Assembly (NCBI RefSeq): GCF_051513965.1
Contig: NZ_CP195847.1
Location: 1,302,001 to 1,366,000 of the forward strand
Origin: Paramicrobacterium sp051513965
GTDB lineage: Bacteria > Actinomycetota > Actinomycetes > Actinomycetales > Microbacteriaceae
Length of the DNA stretch: 64,000 bases
Direction: 5' to 3'
Shown here one piece after another: positions 56,051 to 64,000 of this stretch. The notes beneath the pieces were generated by a model. It made no database searches. It saw nothing but the letters and a program-made list of their open reading frames with translations, and was not told the origin of the DNA. The number at the start of each line of letters is the position of its first letter. The stretch's first letter is position 1. The position numbers and the translations under genes were made by a program.

Positions 56051-58702
56051 TCAGTGCGCCGCAGCGTCCCAGTTCGCGCCGTAACCGACCTGAACCTCGA
56101 GAGGCACGCTCAACTCTGCGGCATCCCCCATGCGTGTGCGGACGATGCGCTCGAGCTCGTCGTGCTCGCCGTCACCGACTTCGAAGACCAGCTCGTCGTG
56201 CACCTGCATGAGCATCCGACTCGTCATGTCCGCGGACCGGATGTCGTCTTCGATGTGGATCATCGCGATCTTGATGATGTCTGCCGCGGAGCCTTGGATC
56301 GGCGCGTTGAGGGCAGCGCGCTCGGCGTTCTGCCGCAGCGTGCGGTTCGGGCTCTTCAGATCGGGGAACGGCCGCCGGCGACCGAAGATCGTCGTCGTGT
56401 AACCGTCGACTTTGGCCTGCTCGACGACGTGGCGCAGGTAATCACGGACCGCTCCGAATCGCTCGAAGTAGTCGGACATAAGCTGCTTGGCCTCGGCGTT
56501 GTCGATGCGCAGCTGACGGGACAGCCCGAATGCACTCAGACCGTAGGCGAGCCCATACGACATCGCCTTGACCTTGGTTCGCATCTCGGCGGTGACGTCA
56601 GCGGGCTCGACTCCGAAGATGCGTGCGCCGACGAAGCGGTGGAGGTCCTCTCCGGTTCGGAACGCCTCGATCAGCCCGGGATCCTCTGAGAGGTGCGCCA
56701 TGATGCGCATCTCGATCTGTGAGTAGTCCGCGGTGAACAGACTCTCGTGATCAGAGCCGACGCAGAACGCCTCACGGATGTGCCTGCCCGTCTCGGTGCG
56801 GACCGGGATGTTCTGGAGGTTGGGATCCGTGGACGAGATGCGCCCGGTGGAGGTTCCCGTCTGCACGTAGGAGGTGTGGATGCGTCCATCCTCGCCCGTG
56901 GCTTTGATGAGCGAGTCGACAATCTGTCGCAGCTTCGTGGCGTCGCGGTGCTCGAGCAGCAGGCCGAGGAACGGATGCGGATGCGACGCCTGAAGATCGG
57001 CGAGCGACGCGGCATCCGTCGAGTACCCCGTCTTGGTCGCGCGCGTCGTCGGCATCTCGAGCTGAGTGAAGAGGACCTCTTGGATCTGCTTCGGCGACCC
57101 GAGGTTGATCTCTCGTCCGATCTCCGCGAACGCGCTCTCGGCAAGGCCACGAGCACGTTCCCCGAGATCGTTCGACAGCGATGCGAGGTGGTTGGAGGCG
57201 ACAGCGACGCCGCGGAGCTCCATAGACGCCAGCACGTCGACGATCGGCATCTCGATGTCGCGGAATACCCGTTCGGATCCCGCATCGAGTCGTTTGAGCA
57301 GAGGCTCGACGAGGCGCTGCACGAACCATGCATCGGTGGCGGCGTCTGTCGGCTCCACCTCGGGGACAAGCTGGTTCGGGTCCGAGACGGGGAGCGTCTC
57401 ATCCAGGTAGCGCGAGACGAGATCGCTGAGAGTCTTGTCCTGTCCGCCGGGTCGCAGGAGCCATCCGGCGATGAAAGTGTCGACCGCGATGCCGGCTACG
57501 GTGAGCCCCGCCTGTCGGAGCGCCTTGATCTGGTGCTTCGCGCCGTGCATGATCTTCGGCTTGCTCTCGTCGGCCAGCCACGTTTCGAACGGTGCGTAGT
57601 CGGCACGGCCAGGCTGCCAGGCAAGCGCAACGGTCTCCGAAGCTCCGGCGATGCCGATCGCGATCGGCGTGCCGGGCGTGAGATCGACTTCCACGGCCAA
57701 ACCTTCGGGCGCCGCAGCGCTCTGCCGCGCGAGCCACGCCTCGAGCTCTTCGTCGAGAAGGTTCTGCGGCTCGGGGGCGGCCACCGTCGGCTCAGCGGGT
57801 GCTCCCCCTTCGATGCCCTCGAGCTTCATCACGCGATCAAGCAGAGTGCGGAACTCGAGCTTCGCGAACACGTCGCGCACGGCGTTCTGATCGATCGGTT
57901 GCTTGCTGAGAGACTCGACCTCGCACGGCAACGCCACATCCGTCACGAGACGATTGAGACGACGGTTGCGAATCGCGTTCTCCTTGTGCTCGCGGAAGCT
58001 CTCCCCCACCTTGCCGGTGATCTCGTCGGCGTGAGCGATGATCTCGTCGAGACTGCCGAAACGGTGCAGCCACTTCACGGCGGTCTTCTCGCCCACCTTG
58101 GGGACTCCTGGCAGATTATCGCTCGTCTCCCCCACCAGCGCGGCGATCTCAGGGTACTGGTGCGGCTCGATGTCGTAGCGCTCTTTGACCTTCGCCGGGT
58201 CGTAGCGGGTGAGGTCAGAGACGCCCTGCCGTGAGGGATAGAGCAGCGTCACATTGTCATTGACGAGCTGGATCGTGTCGCGGTCACCGGAGACGACCAG
58301 GACGCGGTATCCCTGTTCGGTTCCCTGAGCAGCCAAAGTCGCGAGGATGTCATCGGCTTCGAAGTCCTCGATCGAGATCGTCGTGATGTTCATTGCCGCG
58401 AGTGCCTCCTGAAGCAGAGGAATCTGCCCGATGAACTCCGGCGGTGTCTCTCCTCGCGTCCCCTTGTACTCGGGGTACTCTCGCGTGCGGAACGAATAGC
58501 GTGAGATGTCGAACGCCACGGCGATGTGGGTCGGCTTCTCATTCTTCAGAAGGTTGATCAGCATCGCGATGAAGCCGTGGATGGCGTTCGTATGCTGACC
58601 TTCGCTGTTCTGGAAGCTGTCGACAGGCAGCGCGTAGAACGCGCGGAACGCCAGCGAGTGGCCATCGATCACGAGCAGGGTAGGCTTTTCGTTGTCCGAC
58701 AC
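56051..58702 (-). CDS. polA: DNA polymerase I
   Basis: An 883-residue family A polymerase for Okazaki and repair gap filling. The 5'-3' exonuclease domain (about 8-300: LLVIDGHSLAFRAFYALP, VSGDRDTIQLV, VPKVGEKTAVKW) is intact. The central 3'-5' exonuclease-like domain lacks the catalytic acids: its first motif reads VEVD, not DxE. Polymerase motif A DYSQIEMRIMAHL, motif B KAMSYGLAYGLSAFGL and motif C QVHDELVFEV are intact. The GTG at 58702 matches relatives (SDNEKPTLLVIDGHS); GGGGA lies close before it. Confidence 0.96.
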   Translation of the reverse strand: MSDNEKPTLLVIDGHSLAFRAFYALPVDSFQNSEGQHTNAIHGFIAMLINLLKNEKPTHIAVAFDISRYSFRTREYPEYKGTRGETPPEFIGQIPLLQEALAAMNITTISIEDFEADDILATLAAQGTEQGYRVLVVSGDRDTIQLVNDNVTLLYPSRQGVSDLTRYDPAKVKERYDIEPHQYPEIAALVGETSDNLPGVPKVGEKTAVKWLHRFGSLDEIIAHADEITGKVGESFREHKENAIRNRRLNRLVTDVALPCEVESLSKQPIDQNAVRDVFAKLEFRTLLDRVMKLEGIEGGAPAEPTVAAPEPQNLLDEELEAWLARQSAAAPEGLAVEVDLTPGTPIAIGIAGASETVALAWQPGRADYAPFETWLADESKPKIMHGAKHQIKALRQAGLTVAGIAVDTFIAGWLLRPGGQDKTLSDLVSRYLDETLPVSDPNQLVPEVEPTDAATDAWFVQRLVEPLLKRLDAGSERVFRDIEMPIVDVLASMELRGVAVASNHLASLSNDLGERARGLAESAFAEIGREINLGSPKQIQEVLFTQLEMPTTRATKTGYSTDAASLADLQASHPHPFLGLLLEHRDATKLRQIVDSLIKATGEDGRIHTSYVQTGTSTGRISSTDPNLQNIPVRTETGRHIREAFCVGSDHESLFTADYSQIEMRIMAHLSEDPGLIEAFRTGEDLHRFVGARIFGVEPADVTAEMRTKVKAMSYGLAYGLSAFGLSRQLRIDNAEAKQLMSDYFERFGAVRDYLRHVVEQAKVDGYTTTIFGRRRPFPDLKSPNRTLRQNAERAALNAPIQGSAADIIKIAMIHIEDDIRSADMTSRMLMQVHDELVFEVGDGEHDELERIVRTRMGDAAELSVPLEVQVGYGANWDAAAH

Positions 58703-58762
58703 AGTCCCCAGCCTACAAGTCGCCGACGACATCGGGCGGGTAACCAGAGCGCGAAGGTGTTC

Positions 58763-59185
58763 ATGAGCCAGACAGCATCCGATCCCCTCGAATACGTACG
58801 CAAGCGCGGAGTCGGTGCCCTCGCCGAGAAGATGGGCATCGAGATCACTGAGATCGGCGTCGATCGCACAGTCGGCACCATGCCGGTCGAGGGCAACACA
58901 CAGCCAGCGATGCTCCTGCACGGAGGCGCGTATGTCGTCCTCGGAGAGTCTCTCGGATCGATGGCCGCGAACTACTACTCCGGCGAAGACCGTCTTGCGG
59001 TCGGTATCGACATCAACGCGACGCACACACGATCAGCAACGAGTGGAACAGTGACTGGAGTGTGCACGCCCATCCATCTGGGCCGGAGCCTCACCGTTCA
59101 CGAGATCGCCATCACGGACGAGCAGGGTAGACGCTGCTCAACGGTTCGGATCACGAACATGATCAAGGATCGCCCGGCGCGCTGA
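58763..59185 (+). CDS. Hotdog-fold thioesterase (PaaI family)
   Basis: A 140-residue acyl-CoA thioesterase-like protein. The PaaI pattern VEGNTQPAMLLHGGAYVVLGESLGSMA (split across the hotdog helix; HGG near residue 54 and the Glu eight residues later) is present, with TATSGTVTGVCTP-type sheet residues. Some members hydrolyse 1,4-dihydroxy-2-naphthoyl-CoA (menaquinone synthesis), others phenylacetyl-CoA; the context does not decide. ATG at 58763 has AAGG eight bases before it. Divergent from polA. Confidence 0.88.
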   Translation: MSQTASDPLEYVRKRGVGALAEKMGIEITEIGVDRTVGTMPVEGNTQPAMLLHGGAYVVLGESLGSMAANYYSGEDRLAVGIDINATHTRSATSGTVTGVCTPIHLGRSLTVHEIAITDEQGRRCSTVRITNMIKDRPAR

Positions 59186-59191
59186 CAATAC

Positions 59192-59232
59192 GCAGAAGGG
59201 GCTCGGCCGAATCTCGGCCGAGCCCCTTCTGC
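59192..59232. terminator. Bidirectional terminator, thioesterase versus amino acid transporter
   Basis: A 19-bp perfect stem (59192-59210 with 59214-59232) between two convergent genes, with a very short loop. Confidence 0.9.
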
Positions 59233-59256
59233 ATCGTCAAAGAGCTGTCTGCTCTG

Positions 59257-59982
59257 TCAGAGGACTTTGTCGAGGAAGGCCTTCGTGCGCTCGTTCTGCG
59301 GATCATCGAAGATCTGCTCCGGCGTGCCCTCCTCCACGACATAGCCGCCGTCCATGAACATCACCCGGTCGCCGACCTCGCGCGCGAAGCCCATCTCGTG
59401 GGTCACGACAACCATGGTCATGCCCTCGAGAGCGAGCTGCTTCATCACGGCGAGGACTTCTCCGACAAGTTCGGGATCGAGCGCGCTCGTCGGCTCGTCG
59501 AAGAGCATCATCTTTGGTTCCATCGCCAGAGCCCTCGCGATGGCGACGCGCTGCTGCTGGCCGCCAGAGAGCTGTGCCGGGTATGCCTCAGCCTTATCCG
59601 CGAGCCCGACCTTCTCAAGCAGTCGAGCGGCGCGTTCCTCGGCTTTTGCCGTGCTGAGACCACGCACCTTGATCGGAGCGAGCGTGATGTTCTCGATCAC
59701 CGACTTATGGGGGAACAGATTGAACTGCTGGAAGACCATGCCGATCTCAGTGCGAACCGCGTTGATGTCGGTGTTCTTGTCTGTCAGGCTTTGGCCATCG
59801 ATGACGACGTCACCGCTGCTGATCTCCTCGAGCATGTTTAAGCAGCGTAGGAACGTGCTCTTCCCGGAGCCGCTGGGGCCGATCACACAGACGACCTCCT
59901 GGGCTTCGACATCGCAGTCGATTCCTCGAAGGACCTCGTTGTCGCCGAATGACTTATGGAGGTCTGCGACATGAATGATCAT
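59257..59982 (-). CDS. Polar amino acid ABC transporter ATP-binding protein (GlnQ type)
   Basis: A 241-residue ATPase: Walker A GPSGSGKSTFLR (about 35-46), Q-loop EIGMVFQQFNLFPH, signature LSGGQQQRVAIARALA, Walker B MMLFDEPTSALDPELV and His in VVTHEMGFAREVGDRV, which is the polar amino acid subfamily pattern. It energises uptake with the permease and binding protein below. ATG overlaps the permease stop by four bases. Confidence 0.95.
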   Translation of the reverse strand: MIIHVADLHKSFGDNEVLRGIDCDVEAQEVVCVIGPSGSGKSTFLRCLNMLEEISSGDVVIDGQSLTDKNTDINAVRTEIGMVFQQFNLFPHKSVIENITLAPIKVRGLSTAKAEERAARLLEKVGLADKAEAYPAQLSGGQQQRVAIARALAMEPKMMLFDEPTSALDPELVGEVLAVMKQLALEGMTMVVVTHEMGFAREVGDRVMFMDGGYVVEEGTPEQIFDDPQNERTKAFLDKVL

Positions 59983-60650
59983 GAGTGTGCCTGCCGTTTC
60001 TCGATGACGCTGAGCACCTTGGAGAGCGTCAGCGTGATGATCAGGTACATGATGGCGACCGTCGTGTAGATCTCAACGGCGTTGAAGTGGTTTGCCGCGA
60101 TGAGGCGGGCCTGGAACACGAGGTCGGGCACCAAGATCACCGACAGGAGCGAAGTGTCCTTGATGCTGATGATGAACTGATTGCCCAGCGGTGGGATCAT
60201 GCGCCGGAATGCTTGCGGCCAGATAACATGCCGCATCGTCAGATGACGGCCCATGCCGAGGGAACGGCCCGCCTCCATCTGGCCCTTCTCAATGGACTGC
60301 ACTGCTCCACGCACGATCTCCGCGATGTACGCGCCTGAGTTCAGACCGATCACGATGAAACCGGCGATAAGTGAAGGGATATTCGTGCCGATGATGAGCG
60401 GCAACGCGTAGTAGATCCAGATGGCCTGAACGAGGACGGGAGTTCCTCGGAGCACCTCCACATAGACGGAGGATGCACCGTAGATGATCTTGCTCTTCGA
60501 GAGCCGGCCCAGTCCGAAGATCGCTCCGAGGACGAAGCCGATCAGGAGCCCAACGACCGAGATGAGGAGCGTGTAGTAAAGGCCGACCAGCAGCTGCGGG
60601 ATGAACTCGACGACTCCTGCCCAGTCAAACGTAGCCGAATGAATAATCAT
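59979..60650 (-). CDS. Polar amino acid ABC transporter permease (HisM/GlnP type)
   Basis: A 223-residue membrane subunit with five helices. EAGRSLGMGRHLTMRHVIWPQAFRRMIPP (EAA loop, about 140-168) contacts the ATPase. The N-terminal YYTLLISVVGLLIGFVLG begins the core. One permease only, so it probably forms a homodimer. A hairpin lies between it and the upstream binding protein gene. Confidence 0.94.
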   Translation of the reverse strand: MIIHSATFDWAGVVEFIPQLLVGLYYTLLISVVGLLIGFVLGAIFGLGRLSKSKIIYGASSVYVEVLRGTPVLVQAIWIYYALPLIIGTNIPSLIAGFIVIGLNSGAYIAEIVRGAVQSIEKGQMEAGRSLGMGRHLTMRHVIWPQAFRRMIPPLGNQFIISIKDTSLLSVILVPDLVFQARLIAANHFNAVEIYTTVAIMYLIITLTLSKVLSVIEKRQAHS

Positions 60651-60665
60651 ATGTGCCTCTCACAG

Positions 60666-60701
60666 GCAACGGGCACGGGGAGCTCCCATCGTGCCCGTTG
60701 C
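60666..60701 (-). terminator. Intercistronic hairpin between binding protein and permease genes
   Basis: A 12-bp perfect stem (60666-60677 with 60690-60701) with a nested GGGAGCTCCC in the loop, 32 bases after the binding protein stop and 16 before the permease. It may be a partial terminator or 3' stabiliser that raises binding protein output. Confidence 0.75.
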
Positions 60702-60732
60702 TCATAATGTGATGTTGTCAATCGATCCGTGG

Positions 60733-61530
60733 CTATTCGCTCGGCGGCGCCTCACCGAACCACTTCTCGTAGATCTCGTCGTAGGTGCCGTTCTCCTTCA
60801 GCGTCGCGAGAGCTTTGTCGATCGCTTTCACAAGGTTCTCGTTACCCTGCGCGATGGCGATGCCGTAGTCCTGCGCTTCGAGAAGGTCACCGACCATCTT
60901 CAGGCTGTCTTTGCCCTTCGTCTTGATGTAGTAAGCGACGTTCGGGGCGTCATAGAGAATGGCATCCGCACTTCCCGACTGGACGGCAAGGTACGCCTGA
61001 TCGAGCTGCTCGAACGTCTTCGCTGTTGCGCCTTCGATGTTCTTCTCGATGTAGTCCGCGCTTGTCGATCCGAGACGAGTCGCCACGTTCTTGCCCTTGA
61101 GGTCTTCAATATCCTTGATCTCATCGTTGTCCGTGGCGACGCCGATGCGCAGGCCCGATTTGTAGTACGGATCTGAGAAGTCGACCTTCTCAGCACGCTC
61201 AGGCTTGATCGTGATGCCCGCGATCGCGATGTCGAATGTTCCCGTCTGAAGACCGGGGATGATTCCGTCGAAGTTCGTCGTCTTCAGATCGATCTTGAAC
61301 CCAGCCTCATCGGCGACGGCATTGATCAGATCGATGTCGAACCCTACGTATTCGCCGCCGTCCTTGAATTCGAAGGGGACGAACGACGTATCTGTAGCGA
61401 CGACGTAGGTGTCTTCCAGCGGAGCATCAGCGCTCTCGCCGCTGTCGCTGGAGCAGGCCGACAGTCCCGTCACAAGGGCCATCGAAGCGAGCATTGCTCC
61501 CCCGACAATCAGTTTTCTTTTCTGGTTCAC
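60733..61530 (-). CDS. Amino acid ABC transporter substrate-binding lipoprotein
   Basis: A 265-residue family 3 solute-binding protein. Lipoprotein signal with KRK at residues 4-6 and lipobox LSAC, lipid-anchored Cys26. The mature part shows YVVATDTSFVPFEFKDGG, the GFDIDLINAVADEAG motif and FDIAIAGITIKPERAE, typical of GlnH/HisJ-type receptors. The exact amino acid is not known. GTG at 61530 has GAGAGG six bases upstream. First gene of the operon. Confidence 0.94.
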   Translation of the reverse strand: MNQKRKLIVGGAMLASMALVTGLSACSSDSGESADAPLEDTYVVATDTSFVPFEFKDGGEYVGFDIDLINAVADEAGFKIDLKTTNFDGIIPGLQTGTFDIAIAGITIKPERAEKVDFSDPYYKSGLRIGVATDNDEIKDIEDLKGKNVATRLGSTSADYIEKNIEGATAKTFEQLDQAYLAVQSGSADAILYDAPNVAYYIKTKGKDSLKMVGDLLEAQDYGIAIAQGNENLVKAIDKALATLKENGTYDEIYEKWFGEAPPSE

Positions 61531-61577
61531 GTGTGCCTCTCGTTCGTTGAACGCCACGTCTGGCATGTGTGGTCAGT

Positions 61578-61607
61578 ACCGTACGGCAGGCTCTCGCACA
61601 GTGTCAA
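61578..61607 (-). promoter_or_regulatory. Promoter of the amino acid transporter operon
   Basis: TTGACA (minus strand, 61607-61602) with TACGGT (61583-61578) at 18 bases spacing, about 48 bases before the GTG start. A perfect -35 with a weaker -10. Confidence 0.65.
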
Positions 61608-61689
61608 AAGGGCACGCTGCGCATTGAAACATCCACGGAATATGGCGAGAAGCCTTGTTTCGCAGGCAGAAGTGTGCTTCGAATACGAA

Positions 61690-61723
61690 AAGGGCCTGCC
61701 CGCGTGAGTGCGGACAGACCCTT
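61690..61723 (-). terminator. Terminator after the ANTAR regulator
   Basis: A 14-bp stem (61690-61703 with 61710-61723). Two positions are C-A mismatches in plus-strand RNA but G-U pairs in minus-strand RNA, followed by TTTCGTATTC on the minus strand. It is therefore probably made to stop transcripts of the regulator gene. Confidence 0.85.
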
Positions 61724-61739
61724 CGAGTCGTGACGTAAG

Positions 61740-62348
61740 CTACTTCTTCTTTGCGCTGAGCTGATCGATGATGGCCTGCGCGACATCGTGCATCGTGAGG
61801 CGACGATCCATCGACGCCTTCTGAATCCATCGGAATGCTTCGGGCTCGCTGAGCCCCATCTTCTCGTTGAGGAGGCCTTTCGCGCGATCCACGAGCTTGC
61901 GAGTCTCGAAACGCTCGACCATGTCGGCCACCTCGGCCTCGAGCGTGATGATCTGCTGGTGACGACTCAGCGCGATCTCGATCGCCGGAAGCAGATCGTT
62001 CGGCGTGAACGGTTTCACGACGTACGCGAGGGCTCCCGCTTCAGAGGCGCGCTCGACGAGATCCTTCTGGCTGAACGCTGTCAGCAGGACGACGGGAGCG
62101 ATCTGCGCCTTGCTCAGTCGCTCGGCGGCGGAGATGCCGTCGAGCTTGGGCATCTTTACGTCCATCACGACAAGATCGGGGCGAAGCTCGGTGGCCAGAG
62201 CCACAGCAGTTTCGCCGTCCCCGGCCTCCCCCACGACCTCGAAGCCGTTGTCTCGGAGAATCTCGACGATGTCGAGGCGGATCAGTGATTCATCCTCGGC
62301 GACGACGACGCGTCGAGGAGCGTTTGGTGTTGTCTCTTGCTCAGTCAC
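61740..62348 (-). CDS. pdtaR: ANTAR-domain response regulator (PdtaR-like antiterminator)
   Basis: A 202-residue protein. The receiver domain has AEDESLIRLDIVEIL, phospho-acceptor Asp in VVMDVKMPKLDG (about residue 64), VVLLTAF and VVKPF. The ANTAR RNA-binding domain (about 135-195) shows RKLVDRAKGLLNEKMGLSEPEAFRWIQKASMD (ends RKLVDRAKGLL and EAFRWIQKASM). In mycobacteria PdtaR is phosphorylated by PdtaS; no such kinase gene is in the window. GTG start. Divergent from tRNA-Leu(CAA). Confidence 0.93.
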   Translation of the reverse strand: MTEQETTPNAPRRVVVAEDESLIRLDIVEILRDNGFEVVGEAGDGETAVALATELRPDLVVMDVKMPKLDGISAAERLSKAQIAPVVLLTAFSQKDLVERASEAGALAYVVKPFTPNDLLPAIEIALSRHQQIITLEAEVADMVERFETRKLVDRAKGLLNEKMGLSEPEAFRWIQKASMDRRLTMHDVAQAIIDQLSAKKK

Positions 62349-62385
62349 CCTAGAATCCTACGATAACCTTGTTCAGGTTGTGTGA

Positions 62386-62468
62386 GCCGGTGTGGCGGAA
62401 TGGCAGACGCGGAGCACTCAAAATGCTTTGCCTTCACAGGCGTGTGGGTTCGAGTCCCACCACCGGCA
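62386..62468 (+). tRNA. tRNA-Leu, anticodon CAA
   Basis: Leucine tRNA with a long variable arm. The acceptor GCCGGTG pairs with CACCGGC; anticodon stem GAGCA/TGCTT encloses CTCAAAA, giving anticodon CAA (reads UUG). T arm GTGGG-TTCGAGT-CCCAC is perfect. The discriminator is A; CCA is not fully encoded. A possible -10 (TAGAAT, 62351-62356, or TACGAT, 62359-62364) lies upstream. Terminator follows. Confidence 0.96.
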
Positions 62469-62474
62469 CCGACT

Positions 62475-62509
62475 GAATGCCGCGGAATCCTTGGGTTTCC
62501 GCGGCATTC
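62475..62509 (+). terminator. Hairpin terminator after tRNA-Leu(CAA)
   Basis: A 13-bp perfect stem (62475-62487 with 62497-62509) starting six bases after the tRNA 3' end. Confidence 0.85.
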
Positions 62510-62520
62510 TCTGTATTCAC

Positions 62521-62561
62521 GAGAGAGGGTGGTTACGCCGCTGGCGTAACCACCCTCTCTC
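62521..62561 (-). terminator. Hairpin terminator after pyk
   Basis: A 19-bp perfect stem (62521-62539 with 62543-62561), 36 bases after the pyk stop codon. It lies back to back with the tRNA terminator, so each gene has its own stop. Confidence 0.85.
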
Positions 62562-62597
62562 GTCGAATTTTCGCTGAGATCCGAGCTCTGACCCGGT

Positions 62598-64000
62598 CTA
62601 CTGCTTCTTCCGGAGCGCGTATGCAGGCGCAACGCCCTCGTGGGCATCCCCCATCTGGTGAACGCGGACGTCGTTCGTTGAACCCGAGATTCCGGGAGGA
62701 GAACCGGAGATCACGACGACCTTCTCGCCCTGCTCTGCGAGTCCGCCGGAGAGCAGAACGTCGTCGACCTGCCCGAACATCTCGTCCGTGTGCGTCACAC
62801 GGTCGACGAGATAGGACTCGATCCCCCAGTTCAGCTGCATGCGACGACGGATCTCTTCGTTCGGAGTGAAGCCGATGACCGGAATCTTGGTGCGGAGTCG
62901 AGACATCCGCCGCACGGAGTCGCCCGATTCGGTGAAGACGCAGAGATAGCGGGCGTCGACGAAGTCCGCGACCTCTGACGCAGCGAGAGTGAGCGCGCCG
63001 CCCTGCGTGCGCGGTTTCGTCCCAAGCGGAGCGATGCGCTCAAGTCCGTGCTCTTCAGTCGAGGCGACGATCTTCGCCATGGTCTGAACGGTGATCTCCG
63101 GATACTCGCCGACACTGGTCTCGCCGCTGAGCATGACCGCGTCCGCGCCGTCCAGGATCGCGTTGGCGACATCGGAGGTCTCCGCGCGAGTCGGAACAGG
63201 GCTCGAGATCATCGACTCGAGCATCTGCGTCGCGACGATGACCGGCTTGGCCATGCGGCGGCACTGCTCGATCGCGCGCTTCTGCACGAGCGGCACCGCC
63301 TCGAGCGGCAGCTCGACACCCAGGTCTCCACGAGCGACCATGATGCCGTCGAACGCGTCAATGATCTCGTCGAGAGCGTCGACGGCCTGGGGCTTCTCGA
63401 TCTTCGCGATGACGGGGAGACGGATGCCTTCTTCATCCATGATCTCGTGAACGCGGCTGATGTCGGCCGCATTTCGGACGAACGAGAGCGCGATGAAGTC
63501 GGCACCGAGCTTGAGGCCCCAGCGCAGGTCCGCTTCGTCTTTCTCAGAGAGTGCGGGAACGCTGACTGCGACGCCCGGCAGATTGATGCCCTTGTTGTTG
63601 GACACTGGCCCGCCGACGACGACCTCGGTCTTGACACGTACACCGTCGGTCTCAAGGACACGAACACGGACCTTGCCGTCGTCGATGAGGAGGAAGTCAC
63701 CCGGGGCGACATCGTGAGGCAGACCCTTGAACGTCGTACCGCAGATGTCCTTGTTGCCGACGATGTCTTCGGTGGTGATCGTGAAGATGTCACCCTCGGC
63801 GAGCTCGTACGGGCCGTCCTCGAAGGTGCCGAGGCGGATCTTCGGACCCTGAAGGTCCACAAGCACTGCGATCGGCTTGCCCGCGTCTGCAGCGGCCTTG
63901 CGGACGTTCGCGTAGACGCCCTCGTGCACGTCGTAGCTGCCGTGGCTCAGGTTCATCCGGGCTACGTTGACGCCGGCGTCGATGAGCGCGCGTATCTTCT
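62598..64000 (-). CDS. pyk: Pyruvate kinase (5' end beyond the window)
   Basis: About 467 residues are visible of a usual 470-490; the first few codons are beyond position 64000. KIRALIDAGVNVARMNLSHG continues to the right edge in the same frame, and the ATG at 63956 is internal (the MNLSHG motif). VDLQGPKIR, IAKIEKPQAVDALDE, the active-site region IMVARGDLGVELP and KPVIVATQMLESM, and DGADAVMLSGETSVGEYP are complete. The enzyme makes pyruvate and ATP from PEP. Confidence 0.97.
   Translation of the reverse strand, partial: KIRALIDAGVNVARMNLSHGSYDVHEGVYANVRKAAADAGKPIAVLVDLQGPKIRLGTFEDGPYELAEGDIFTITTEDIVGNKDICGTTFKGLPHDVAPGDFLLIDDGKVRVRVLETDGVRVKTEVVVGGPVSNNKGINLPGVAVSVPALSEKDEADLRWGLKLGADFIALSFVRNAADISRVHEIMDEEGIRLPVIAKIEKPQAVDALDEIIDAFDGIMVARGDLGVELPLEAVPLVQKRAIEQCRRMAKPVIVATQMLESMISSPVPTRAETSDVANAILDGADAVMLSGETSVGEYPEITVQTMAKIVASTEEHGLERIAPLGTKPRTQGGALTLAASEVADFVDARYLCVFTESGDSVRRMSRLRTKIPVIGFTPNEEIRRRMQLNWGIESYLVDRVTHTDEMFGQVDDVLLSGGLAEQGEKVVVISGSPPGISGSTNDVRVHQMGDAHEGVAPAYALRKKQ

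Noticed and set aside
62386..62561. Tandem hairpins as a possible ANTAR dual-hexaloop target
   Set aside because: Loops are not six bases with A1 and G4, and each stem is placed as an ordinary terminator for tRNA-Leu and pyk.

Overview
The window is a continuous piece of a high-GC Gram-positive (actinobacterial) chromosome, most likely a member of Microbacteriaceae close to Microbacterium. This is inferred from gene content: mycothiol ligase MshC (partial), RbpA, WhiA, OpcA, TreS, a four-S1-repeat RpsA, an ANTAR regulator of the PdtaR type, and frequent GTG/TTG starts with 4-base start/stop overlaps. No insertion sequence, prophage, integrase, CRISPR array or rRNA was seen. The region is a dense housekeeping core, and no gap between genes exceeds about 270 bases.

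Layout. 1-9.3 kb: end of mshC, uppP, an M20 peptidase, tRNA-Leu(GAG), a DEAD/DEAH helicase, an SGNH hydrolase, a SpoU RNA methyltransferase, a sirtuin, a histidine phosphatase, a short glycosyltransferase-like protein and an alpha/beta hydrolase. 9.4-17.7 kb: trehalose synthase, a DnaQ-like exonuclease, ribosomal protein L31 type B, an orphan ABC ATPase, serB, fabG, a DUF3099/small-Cys-protein/SURF1 operon and an ABC-F protein. 17.8-24.1 kb: a SUF iron-sulfur operon (sufB-sufD-Rieske-sufC-sufT) and the heme A genes ctaA and ctaB. 24.4-32.5 kb: a pentose-phosphate operon tkt-tal-pgi-zwf-opcA-pgl. 32.6-43.8 kb, all on the minus strand and transcribed toward lower coordinates: uvrA-uvrC-rapZ-whiA, sodA, gap-pgk-tpiA-secG and rbpA. 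The lower glycolysis genes therefore converge on the pentose-phosphate operon at a shared terminator. 43.9-48.5 kb: pcm and a translationally coupled MoxR/DUF58/DUF4129 membrane operon whose first gene carries a single-base frameshift. 48.6-58.7 kb: uvrB, pcp, coaE, a TetR regulator, rpsA, a DUF885 metallopeptidase and polA. 58.8-64 kb: a hotdog thioesterase, a polar amino acid ABC transporter, the ANTAR regulator, tRNA-Leu(CAA) and pyk, which runs off the end of the window.

How it fits together. The window joins carbon flux (tkt to pgl, gap/pgk/tpiA, pyk), nucleotide excision repair (uvrA, uvrB, uvrC, polA), respiratory cofactor biogenesis (SUF, heme A, SURF1) and envelope/stress functions (uppP, TreS, MoxR system, sodA).

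No wholly new system stands out. The most unusual signals are: the heptamer GGATGCC/GGCATCC, hand-counted at about 16 copies in the first 10 kb against about 2 expected, on both strands, in all reading frames and between genes; the frameshifted DUF4129 gene in the MoxR operon; a 73-residue Cys/His protein before SURF1; and inverted repeats at the suf/ctaA, rpsA and TetR promoter regions. Some start codons were moved downstream of the longest open frame where a ribosome-binding site, family N-terminus or neighbour overlap supports it; those choices are given in the entries.
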